Shown here: positions 52,894 to 63,170 of the stretch, piece by piece
How positions within the stretch are numbered: position 1 is the first letter of the stretch
Layout: each line of letters starts with the position of its first letter
From: Phyllostachys edulis
Lineage: Eukaryota > Streptophyta > Magnoliopsida > Poales > Poaceae
NCBI GenBank assembly: GCA_036346405.1
Contig: CM070559.1
Span: forward strand, 43,638,518-43,702,517
Reading direction: 5' to 3'
Length of the DNA: 64,000 nucleotides
Notes under the pieces: generated by a model
What the model saw: the letters and a program-made list of their open reading frames with translations, nothing else
What the model was told of the DNA's origin: nothing
Database searches by the model: none
Translations under genes and position numbers: made by a program

Positions 52894-54536
52894 TTGTCGT
52901 AGGACTACTAACTACTACTAATAAGTACCATCTACTTTGATTGATAAATGTCCCATCACCATCTACATCGAAGATCACTCTCCATCTAGGAAGTATACAT
53001 ACCTGCTGAAGATAGCCGGTGGTGAGATCGACCTGTTTGGAACGCAGAAATTTTGTAGAACTTTTAAATAAATAGATTTGCTATTTCTAAGTCGCCTGAA
53101 TTTTTCTAAAGTGTAAGCCAATTTATGTGACCATTGGATTTATGTAGAGATTGATGTGTCATGTGGTTGGATACTGATTCAATGGATAAAAAAATGTGAC
53201 TTATGTTTTTTAAAAAAATCAGTTACCTTACAAATAGACAATCCCTTAAATAAAATAGTTTAATTCTCGTAGAATTTAGAAAAAATTCTCGTGTTTCAAA
53301 TGGGGTCTATAACCGCCAAAAAATTGGACCAAAATACTCTCTAATAATACCACAGGTTCGAAAAATAAGGTGTTAAGTGGAGGATGATGGGTAACGTTAA
53401 TAGCGGTATTTTGGAATTTTTCAAGTTAAAATTTGGAAAGTACCAGGTATTTACGGTAGAGAATTTTGATGGTAAGTACAAGTATTCGGGAACGGAGCGA
53501 GTAAACCAGAGCGAAAGGCTCCCGCGTGGGGCATCATCCTTCAAAAGAAAATGTTAATGGAGAAAAACACAAAAGACCCAAAAGGGCAACCCCGCCAAGG
53601 CGCCAACCCATGCCATGCACCAAGCTAATCGAGGTAGCACAATAGCGTTGTTCATCACACCGTTCCATATTTTAAGGCAATCATTTCGATCGGTCAACTT
53701 ACCCGGAGCCATCCAGAACATGGAGCTAACTGTGACGCAACAGTTCTTACAGTTCGGCCAAGAGAGAACCGCGTACGTGACGCAACATACCTCCTCCTTT
53801 AAAGACGGCCCGACGAGCCACTGTGCCCACCACTTTCAGTCTCAGAAGCGAACGGAACAGCGTGTACTACACACTATGTGCAGGTGCAGCCACAAGATTT
53901 GCTTTGCTCTGGGCTCTGGCATTCGTGCATGCCTAGGAGAGAAGAATCAACAGCCTCGTTACACGCACCCAGCCAAAACACTGCTCCTGTCCATGTTTTA
54001 ATTTGGATATAGGTACAGAAACCCTAATTTGGCAGGCAGGCTAGCTGTGACACAGATCCGATTCGGCATCATATATCATATATACTATGCAGCCTGATAC
54101 TCGCACAGCACGGTGCATCTCGCAAGCAAAGCCGGCCGGCGCACAGTGGTGCAGGCTTGCAGGCGCAGTGGGGAGCCAGACTATTAAACCTGTGCGAGGC
54201 TTTCGTGTAAATATATAAAGATTTTGGGCTTGATGCAGAAGGCTGTCTTCTACTTGCATCCGTCACTGGTTGGGCGGCACGCCGCGTGGGTGGCGCCGAG
54301 CCTTCCTCCGCACAGGTCCACGGGAGGAAAGAGGGCAGCAGCTCGGCGCGCGCATCGTTTTGTCCCTTTCACGCGTACCTTTCCCCTGCCCGATACGTCC
54401 AAGTTGGCTTAAAGGATGACGAGTCCCTGCGTACGTACGTAGCAGTAGTACTACGCACCTTGGCAAGACTAATTGGCAGTACTATCGAGTTTTCGTCACA
54501 TATTTAGGGATTTGGTTGGATATAATTTTCTTGCAA
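52894..54536. other. Intergenic, no gene recognised
   Basis: AT-rich to 53540, then a moderately GC-rich part with a 128-codon plus frame (53615-54001) that has no recognisable domain, codon pattern or splice support. Further frames at 54041-54507 are likewise unsupported. Confidence 0.4.
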
Positions 54537-55133
54537 AAATAGCCACGTGTTTTACTCTTTTTTTACAAAAAAACACTTGCCGGAGTTTTTATTTTTATTT
54601 TAAAAATACACTCACCGCACGACCGTCATGCGGCATTATACTGTAGCAGCCGCTGCTGTACGGTCACCATGTGGCAGTCACTGTAGAATTTTTTTTAAAT
54701 CATTTAATTATATTTTTTATGAATTTTCAAATACAGCAAATGAGCTTACAAAATTATGATTTTGTTTGTGGAGCCTCCCAGCACAGTGTACTTATTTGTG
54801 TAATTTTTTTAAAATTCTATCCTTTCTGAATTTTTCTAAAACATTTCTACAAATAGTATAATTAAATGAATTTTTGAGAAAAATTCAGAATGAATAAAAT
54901 TTTGAAAAAATTACAAAAGCAATTACACTGTAGTAGGAGGCTCAACAAAAAAAATGAAGCTCATTTGATATATTTAAAAATCTATACAAACAAATATATT
55001 GAAATGATCCTTTTAAAAGAAAAAAGAAAAAAAAATTGCTACAGTGCGCTGCCGCACGGGCGAGTGTTTAATGCAATGTGCTGCCTGAGGAAGGGCTACC
55101 GTATGGTGGCTATTTTTGAAAAAAAAAAACGTT
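54537..55133. mobile_element. Foldback (long inverted repeat) element 2
   Basis: About 597 bp with arms of close to 295 bp around a centre near 54860. Left arm: CAAAAATAGCCACGTG, GCACGACCGTCATGCGGC, CAGCAAATGAGCTTA, TTCTGAATTTTTCTAAAA. The right arm carries the complements (TTTAGAAAAATTCAG-like, GAAGCTCATTTG, GCCGCACGGGCG, GGTGGCTATTTTTG). Shares CAAAAATAGCC and GCACGAC with foldback element 1. No real coding frame. Confidence 0.8.
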
Positions 55134-56507
55134 GACGACTATATGTAAATACGAGCTCGAAAGATGACAATACCGCCAAAAATTCGCTTGGCAATGGCGG
55201 CCCCCTGTCGATCTTTGGTCTGTTTTATCGATCTTTGGTCTGTTTTATCGATTGATTCTGCGATCTTTTGCCGCTAATATTTGACTACAAGTTCTGTCTC
55301 CATCAGCTGTGGACCTAGCAGGTAGAATAGTAGCCAGGATAGGATCCCATGCATGTCCACCGAGTAAAGGGTCGCCTGCAGCTGCATATGATCACCGGCA
55401 TGCCATGCACTAGCCTCTCTCTCTCTCTCTCTCTCTCTCGTTGATGAGTGTCAAGCTAGCTAAAGGCGGTGCGTGGTTTCTTTTAACAAAAAACGACCAC
55501 AGGCAGCGGAGGTGAGCTGGGTTTTTGGAACCTTACTGCTAGCTGCTGCGGTCAGCCCATGGAATTGAGGTCGTGGTGTCTCTTTAGGACTTTAGGCGCC
55601 AACTACCAACACCTTTCAGGCTTTCTCCCTTTGCTCGCTTTCCAGAAGATGGAGTCGAGGCATCTGCTACCTCTCTGTGCAATGCAAGCTAGCAGCTGGG
55701 CGAGAACACGTCGACTGCCAAGGGAAGATAGAAAGAGAGAAAGGAAGCCTCTGCGGTGCCGATCGATCGCTGCTAGCGCTGCTGCTGCTGCTGCTTTCCT
55801 AGCTCCGGCCCCGACCTTGTTTCAGCCCAAAAAACAACACGGGCCCACGCTCTTTTGCCACTGACAAAAGGGCCGGCTCTGCATTTTGTCGCATCCAAGT
55901 AAAGGGCTTCCCGAGAACAACGTGCCTCGGTTCAGTTGTTTGCTTCAGAGTTCAGACTTGTGCTGCGCCTGCATGCTTTAATACGTAGCAAAAATCAACT
56001 TCTCACTGCTTCGGGGTGACAAAAGTTTAATTATCAGATGTTAACTTGAACAAGTACTAGTGTTCGGCTAGCTGTTAATAAAGAATCAAAGTGTAAGATT
56101 GGCAAATCTGTTCAGTTAAACAGGTATGAATAGCAGTGCAAACCTGCAGCACCAGCAGTATGTATGCTATGGAATTATGGATCATTCAACTTGTTCTGGC
56201 GCTCCATTTGGGGAGGGATATATGCCCGAAAATGACCTCGAGTGAGTAACTGTCAATTATTTGGATCGTTTCAATCTTAACCTCCCATTCTTTGTGCGAA
56301 TCTCGCGATCAGTTAGGCATCTCAATCAGCTTCAATCGATCGGTGCTTGAGCAAGGTGATGCCTGCATGCACTGAACTGCGCATTGCTGCAGCAAATATC
56401 TCCCGGAATGTTTGCATAGACCAGCGAGCACGCAACCGCGACGTTGCGCATCGAGGATCACATCTCGTGGCCACGGTAAAAGTCACGAGGTGACCGAAAG
56501 GACTGAG
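55134..56507. other. Intergenic with small repeats
   Basis: A 20-bp unit ATCTTTGGTCTGTTTTATCG is duplicated at 55211-55250. A CT microsatellite is at 55414-55439 and a GCT run at about 55771-55793. The 101-codon plus frame at 55559-55864 includes a poly-Ala stretch from the GCT run and has no domain; not called as a gene. Confidence 0.45.
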
Positions 56508-56512
56508 GGGTC

Positions 56513-57038
56513 CGTTGGAGTTTATTCACACAACTCCTATCTCTCTTGGAAATCACTATCTGATTTCCCTCACACACACAATTGAAAAGGCACTCACTGG
56601 TTTTCCCCTCTCTCTACTTGTTTCTGTCAAAGACACGCATACATGCCATATGAGATACACGCACTGGAGCAACTGGACTCTTCAAATGGCTCGTTTATTT
56701 CAACCGCAAGAGCAGCTACTTATACAAGACTACAAGTAATGCATTTGCCAACTACTTGAGTAATTCCACTACTAACTCCACCTCTCCTGCATGCTGGCGT
56801 CAACTGACCGATTCTTCAGGACCCACCCGATCGACAATTCACGCCACGCCTCCGAAGTGCTCCACTAACACATGTGCATGCATACCAACGCGTACACCTA
56901 CTGCATGGCCACATACAGCTGCGTACATGCGACTAGCTCATGCTTCCACTAACAATTTTGTTGCAACAACCTCCTAGAATCAACGGGCACATCAACACAG
57001 TGCCATCTAAACACATGCAACGAGATTAATATCTAACA
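56513..57038 (-). mobile_element. Small solo LTR, 526 bp
   Basis: On the minus strand it starts TGTTAGATATTAATCTCG and ends AAACTCCAACG (terminal A changed to G). Flanks GGGTC (56508-56512) and GAGTC (57039-57043) match at 4 of 5 bases. In LTR direction TATAAGTAGC (TATA-like) precedes AATAAACGAGC (polyadenylation-like), the right order for an LTR. No internal region, hence a solo LTR. Family unknown, copia-like by size. Confidence 0.6.
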
Positions 57039-57043
57039 GAGTC

Positions 57044-57489
57044 AACGTGTTCCAGCCTTACAGAACACGGTGCAAGGACACGCCTGGCATATTTCACTCG
57101 GTTGTTCACACGCACATATATGTCTACAAACGGCTAGCTTGCAACCTGTTAGTACAGAGAGGGCGTGACTCGCACTATGCCGAGGTCCGAGGTCCGAGGT
57201 CCGGAGTGACCGCGTCTGTGATCCAAGCGGCAGAAGAAGGCAAAACTAGTAAAGATGTTAGATTACAGGTGACGAAATGCTAGGAAATCTCACCCCAAAA
57301 AATTCCTCCAATACGCGTGATTATATGACTGGGTTTCCACTTTCCAGTTGAACCTCATGAAACGTCAAAAATAGGTCTAAAACTAGATTGTTTGACCCAT
57401 GCGAACTGCGCAGTGTGGCGTAATATTTCACTTGGAGCATACCTCAATGATAGGTGTTTCTGTAGAATATTTTTTTCTAAATAAATCAT
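57044..57489. other. Intergenic, no gene recognised
   Basis: Contains three direct copies of GAGGTCC/CGAGGTC at 57181-57203. No gene or element boundary seen. Confidence 0.35.
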
Positions 57490-57653
57490 TTGTTTAATCA
57501 TTTTACAAAAATAACCCACGTTTTAGTTTTTTACAAAAATAACCCTCAATCACCGGCCCACCAGACGACCAGGTCCAACACACGGTGGGCCAGTGACTAG
57601 CTAACGTGGGAGGCCCAGCCGCACGACAGAACCACGACTAAGACATTGGTCTG

Positions 57654-60600
57654 TGTCAGACCCGGATTTCACAATCCAAAATCCTCTGTGAACAATACTG
57701 CGTTATTTCATGGATCAGTAGATAGCGCACACAGAATACATCACTGAATCATTTCATATATATCGTAGATCAAACCATAGGGCTAAGTTTTACAGTAGGG
57801 CCAAACCAGGCCAAATGATTACATTACATAAAAACGGAAGCGGTAGCGGAAGCAAAAGAGCTAGAACACATCTTTCCACAGGCAAGCGACTCAGGAAACT
57901 AATATACGACTGATATTATCCAAAGGCTTGGGTAATATTGGTAGTACACGAGTACCGACGGAGTCAGTTAGACTAGGGCAAGACTAGAACCACTACAGAC
58001 TAAACTACTCTTCATTAGCTCCCTGGCCTTCAACGTCTGGATCCTCTTAGTATGCGTAATGACCTTGATCCACAGGCTCTGAAGGGTTTTGGGGAGAGCG
58101 AGAGTGAGCACAACTTCCGTGCTCGCGAGCCAATACACAATCAATATTTATACATGCAAGGCTTTATCAAGTATGGCTCGAGTTCTGTTATTTGCTAAAG
58201 CAACATTTTCAATTATTATAGATAGAAATTCTTATCACTTAGCATTTTGACCAAATCATATTTTATTAAAGAGATTAATTGTGCAATATTTATAACAGCA
58301 GAGGTTACCTCCACCCGATGCTTATTTTGATTGGGGTTACATCCAACCGATTAACAACACTGGGTAAGACTACCTAGGGAAATCCAAATTCAAGGCTAGG
58401 TGAGCCCGACAAGTTTTTCATCCCACCCACAAAGTTTATAAATAGAACTAACTCATGTAAGTTCCCATGCCTGCCCTTTACCGTAGGCACGGCTGTTCGA
58501 ACAGTTTATACTCTGCAAAGGTTGTACAACTTTACCCATAGGAGACAATAATCTTGATATGTATACACGTTTCCTTAGACATGTTAATCAAGGGAAGATC
58601 ACCACAAAGCCTTTACAATGCATCCCCCAGCATTAGTTACACCCGCTAAGATTTCACCTGAGAAGGATTACGCTCCCACACCCACGTCAACCCTTACCCA
58701 GACCCCCTCTTGCGCCTTCATGGCTTATGCTCACACAGATCCATAACTCGTGCACCCCTACCTGTAACCACGAAGGTCCACAACGTAGCAGGTCATCTAC
58801 CTGGTGCAACCTGTACTGATGGATACAAATTATTTAGCCAGGTCAACACCATTATAGACTTGTGGTTGTACTGTTTTACATTGGGAGGTCATCACAGGAT
58901 TAAGTCATTAGGATTATCTGGACGGTTTAAACCACACACCACCATTTCACATACCAACATTTCTTGGGCTACATCAGCACCCACCACCATCATACCATCC
59001 GTCCATATGTGACAACAGCAAGTTATTAGGGTTTTGAGAAGGGAAAACAACATTATCTTAGATACGCCAGTCATTTACCCATAATGACTGCCCAAAATAA
59101 GTTCATGATTTTTAAAGATGATGGTTGGGGTAAATAAATACCCCATTATTTAAGTAAGGCTAGCATGACGCTTAAATACGACTATAGTTAGTATAGTTAC
59201 CACATAATTGTCTAGGGTGACAAGGATTAAGTGATTCAAGTGTCAACGATGGTATAATAATTATTTAATTACCAAGTTGGTATTTAACTACTTTAAGGGT
59301 GTGACATACATTTGCATAATGAATTTAGCATGCAATTTTCTTTTATTTAAAAGCATATAAATTTGCATAAAATATAGGTTCAATATGATCAAAGTATTGA
59401 CTCGCCTAGGTCTAAGGCAAAAATGTCTTGGTATTTTTGGTCCTAATCAATCCGAGGCTCTTCCACGTTCTCGAACTCTACTCGGGCAGTCATGCAGGAA
59501 AAAGAAACAGCAGACGACCAAAATAAATCAATACAATAAAAAAAATATCAAATGAATTTCAAAATAAACAAAACCTCTACCATTAGCAAGATCTTGAATT
59601 TAGGCAATTTTGGAAACAAACTTCACTGAAATCGAAGTTATAACGGAGGAGAATGAGATGTCAAAAGTTTGCTTTTGAAATAAATCCAGAGAAAATAAAA
59701 GTGGAGAGAGAATTTCTCTCACTAACAGTAGGGTCCGCCTACATAGTGGCCGAGTTTACCCCACAGTGCATGGACCAAGTCCAGAGGCACAGAGCACCAG
59801 TCCACTGGTGTTTTGACTGCCATTAGAATGCTCTAGCCCACATGTCATTGTTAGCCTAGGTTAAAACAGGATTTAAGCACTGCATTAAAACACTTGGTCC
59901 ACAAGTCATTCACAGAGCAGCATTTAAACTGGTAGTTTAACCAAGCAATCATTTACTCATTAGGACAAAGATTTAGTTGATTAAATGCCAGAGCACATCA
60001 ACTTTGAACCTAGCTAGCTTCAATAAGTGACTTTGGGTCCACATGGCATTGAGTTAGTAATAATTAATCCCAGTGCTAATTAAAGCAATCCCCTAAGGAC
60101 ACCGATTTGGTGGTTAATGAAGTCACTCTGAGCTATCTGAGCTCAGAAAAATAGAGTAGGGAGGCCACGGCACATGCGACCTTGGGCTTGCTGTCGGCGA
60201 CGGAGGGCGCGGGCAAGCGGGCAAGGCCGAACGGGTGGCCAAGGGGATGGTGGCCACGAGGGCACCGACGGCGAGGCGGGCGACGCAGTGGAGTGGTGGC
60301 GCAGTGGAGGAGAGTAGCGGTGGCGCCACGGCGCATGAGACGCCAAACAGGGTAGCGCGGGCAAGAGGATAGGGGGAGCATGAGATGCGCTAGGGGGTGG
60401 GGAGGCTAGAGGGGGGTTGAGGGAGCTCAGGGCGGCCGTGGTGGCAGGCGGGCGGCGCTCCTCAGCAGCGAGGAAGAAGAGGGGAGGGCCCGGGTGAAAA
60501 GCTCACCGGAGGGGGGGGGCTTGGCAGCGAGGCGCCGGTGGAGATGGGGAGCTCAGCACTCCAGCTTTGCTCAGTGGTTCTCGGTGACAGGAGAGGGAAG

Positions 60601-60947
60601 CAATGCTGGGGAGGGGAGAGCAAGGGGGGAGGGTGCAGGAGGGGCTTCTTATAGCAGCTCAGGGGAAAGGGATCCGGGGGAGAGCGAGCTGGGGGAGGCA
60701 TGGCGTGAGCGGCGGCGCAGGACGCGGGAGCGCATGCGCAATGCTCCTGGAGCACGTGCGCAAGGGGGTAGCTGGGCCGGGTCAAGGCAAGTCTAGGGGG
60801 AAGGAGTGGGCTGAGCCCAAAAGGGATAGAGGAAATTTTGAAATTGAGGTTTAGATTTGAAGTTAAACTTTTGAATTCAATCGACAAACTGAAAATCTAC
60901 TGAATCTACTGAGGTTACTGTACACGATATGAAAATAGGATGTTACA
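57654..60947 (-). mobile_element. Gypsy-family solo LTR (E)
   Basis: 3294 bp; minus strand TGTAACATCC...GGGTCTGACA, with a perfect duplication GTCTG (57649-57653, 60948-60952). Same family as LTRs A, B and F/C by end sequences, the conserved block (58479-58554) and a GC-rich segment (60130-60830) with TATA-like GCTATAAGAA at 60655-60646. No internal coding. Frames in the GC-rich part (60887-60462 and others) are compositional. Confidence 0.9.
58479..58554 (-). other. Conserved palindromic block of the gypsy LTRs (copy E), with covarying palindrome
   Basis: The central palindrome is CTGTTCGAACAG (58493-58504): compared with CTATTCGAATAG in the other copies both paired positions changed, so self-complementarity is kept. 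GTTGTACAAC, a second perfect palindrome, lies at 58521-58530. Confidence 0.65.
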
Positions 60948-61080
60948 GTCTGCCACATGTCTTAGTCGCGAGCTGGTGGTGCGACTAAGGCTCGTGTTGG
61001 GCAGAGTCGCTGGTCCATAACACGGCTGAGGCCAGTCGTCGATCAGACTGGCGACTGAGCACAATCACATTCCCAACCAT

Positions 61081-61695
61081 CGACAGAAGAATATTTTTTT
61101 CTATAAACTTATCTTTAATTTTACAAAATTAAATGGTTGGAAAAGTTGTTTGTGAATAATTGTTAGTGGTAAAAAAGCTGGAGTTTGCTGGCTACAATTG
61201 TTTGCAAATAAAACACGTGTTAATCATTTTACATGGATGAACACCTTTTAAGTTTTTACACAAAGAACTCAAATTTTTGCGGAATATGTTGTAAGCTTCA
61301 GTTCGAGCGAGACGAGAATGGAGCTACGAAGATGAGATTGCAAGTATGGCATAACACTTGACTATAGAGGTCTGAGTTACATGGCACGTAGGGTCTGGTT
61401 AGGTGCATATGTTTGCCTGGCTATTCCTACTCTAAAAATTGCTACATGCGCGAACCTTCGACCCGAACTACAACTACGATATAAACACATCTTTTGAAAG
61501 GAAAATACTTGACGGATGGAAATCAACTTAGGCTTGCAGACATACGTCCTACTCCCCCTGGTGGGAGCGGGCCTTCGCGTGGGTCTCGTAATACTCGGCT
61601 ATAAGGTCCTTTTCAGGCATGTCCTTGTCTAGAATAATCTTCGGTGCAGTAGGGGCATTAGGTACCATCGATGTTTTTTCCTTGTCTTTCCCACT
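61081..61695. other. Non-coding flank of the PMD remnant
   Basis: AT-rich on the left, mixed on the right. From about 61540 to 61695 it may contain the 3' end of the minus-strand PMD remnant, but no domain is readable there. Confidence 0.3.
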
Positions 61696-62700
61696 TCAAG
61701 TTGAGGGAGGTCTCCAACGGGCAAACACCTCAGGGTCAACTATGTAGTTCAACATGAATTTCTGCTGAATGAATGTCTTGTCGTACTTCTCCGGGCCATC
61801 GATCCATTGGAAGAAGTAGCAACGTTGTGACGGCTGCCATGCACGGATAAAGCCAGCGATATTTAAAATGCAATATGCAATGTGAAATATCGATGTATGA
61901 CATTGACTTACACGGCAATCCCTGCATATGTAGTAAGCCCTTACGGTGGTACGGGGATGTGTAGATTGAATTATCGATGTGCACGAAGTACCGCACAACA
62001 CAGTTGAACCACAGCTAAACTGTGGTACTACCTCGACGTTCGCATCGACGATCGCTTGGGCAAACTGGATGAATCGAGCATCGACGCTATTATCGTGGGT
62101 ACTCGTGAACATCACCCAATCGAATAGCCACAACAGGTACGCCTCTAGATGACTCTCCACCATGTAGTCCTGCGCGTCAGTTGCATCCTCTCAACCTGCA
62201 AGAAGAATAATGTATTAGAACGATACAAACATTTATCAAAGCGTTACAAAATTGTAAAAGCCCTAACCCTGAACTTTTGTAGCCAACTCTGTGTTGGCTC
62301 GTGCTTCTGACTCTACGCAAAGACCCTTAAGGACGCCTCCCCCTTCTGCGGCGGTGGAAGAACTCCGTGGAACCTTTGCAACAAATCGGTCTGCCAATCG
62401 TCCCCAGACTCCTCTGTTACAACTGGGAGTCTGTGGATCGGTAGCCTAGTGAGCATGCACACATCCTATAGAGTGGGCGCTATATCACCGCAAAACAGGT
62501 GGAAAGAGTGCGTCTCCGGCCGCCAACGGTTCACAAGTGCGGTGAGATGTGAGCGGTCGAAAGGGAAGCGTCGGGACCGCTCAACGTCTTCCCTCATGGC
62601 AACATATTGCTTGGCATCATCCTCCTAAGTGGCCTGCAACATCCGAGCGAGAGGAATGAGTCCGGCGGGTCGCAACCTGCAGTGCAGCATTGAAGAGAAG
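61696..62700 (-). pseudogene. Plant mobile domain (PMD, MAIN/PP7-long-like) gene remnant
   Basis: PMD proteins are a plant family found both as host genes and carried by Mutator-like and other transposons. On the minus strand the first piece (about 62690-62290) reads RFPFDRSHLTALVNRWRPET and SFHLFCGDIAPTL, the characteristic PMD start, then a TAG where Gln is usual, then DVCMLTRLPIHRLPV. A second TAG interrupts upstream, after RMLQAT. After an intron-like gap (62164-62290) the piece 62163-61696 has ESHLEAYLLWLFDWVMFTST, DARFIQFAQAIVDA and VPQFSCGS, the middle of the domain, then RCYFFQWIDGPEKYDKTF, which looks like a GRF-type zinc-finger end. Stops and missing parts mark it as dead. Confidence 0.75.
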
Positions 62701-63170
62701 GATGTAAGCACGTGAACATTAGTAAATGTTGGATGGAACAATTAAAAAATATCGTACCTGGAGAACCAACGCCGGTCTAGGCTCCAAGATTTCAACGGAG
62801 TGCGAGTCGACAACACTCCTAGCTCATCGGGAACGTGTCCCTCCAGCGGAAGTGAAGTACATAGCTAGCTATGGTGTCGACTATCTAGCCCGTGGTCCAA
62901 AAGGTCATACGACCAAGCGGTGCCACCACCCTGACCCACCATGCCTAAACCCTAAACACCATTAAATAAAAAAAACTAAAATCGATATCCCTAGGTCTTG
63001 TAGATGTAAACCTAAGCACCACATATCTTCCAATAATTGATCTACTAATGGAGGTACCCAACGTTTTTACGCTATAATAATACATAAATATCCTACATTG
63101 TGACACTATACATGGTAGTGATGGATCTAGTCCCTCCATTATGTGTTAATGGTGTGTCGTACTATTAAGA
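62701..63170. other. Non-coding, upstream of the PMD remnant
   Basis: AT-rich sequence without recognised gene. The 79-codon plus frame at 62726-62965 runs opposite the PMD remnant's start and has no domain. Confidence 0.3.

Larger units (their letters stand above)
57490..61080. mobile_element. Probable foldback element 3, interrupted by a gypsy solo LTR
   Basis: The left part 57490-57653 has TTTTACAAAAATAACCC (twice), GCCGCACGACAG and CACGACTAAGACATTGGTCTG near its inner end (given here in part: ACGACTAAGACATTGG). The right part 60953-61080 starts CCACATGTCTTAGTCGCG, which pairs with that inner segment. The solo LTR 57654-60947 sits at the pairing centre. Outer ends are not clearly paired, so boundaries are rough. 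Confidence 0.4.

Noticed and set aside
53615..54001. 128-codon plus frame as a small gene
   Set aside because: No recognisable domain or promoter/splice evidence; kept only as unassigned intergenic sequence.
55559..55864. 101-codon plus frame with poly-Ala stretch
   Set aside because: Driven by a GCT microsatellite; no domain, splice sites or conserved context.
57463..61100. Shared 15-base string GAATATTTTTTTCTA at about 57468 and 61088 as a long target duplication
   Set aside because: AT-rich, low complexity and longer than any usual duplication; the elements between do not end there cleanly.
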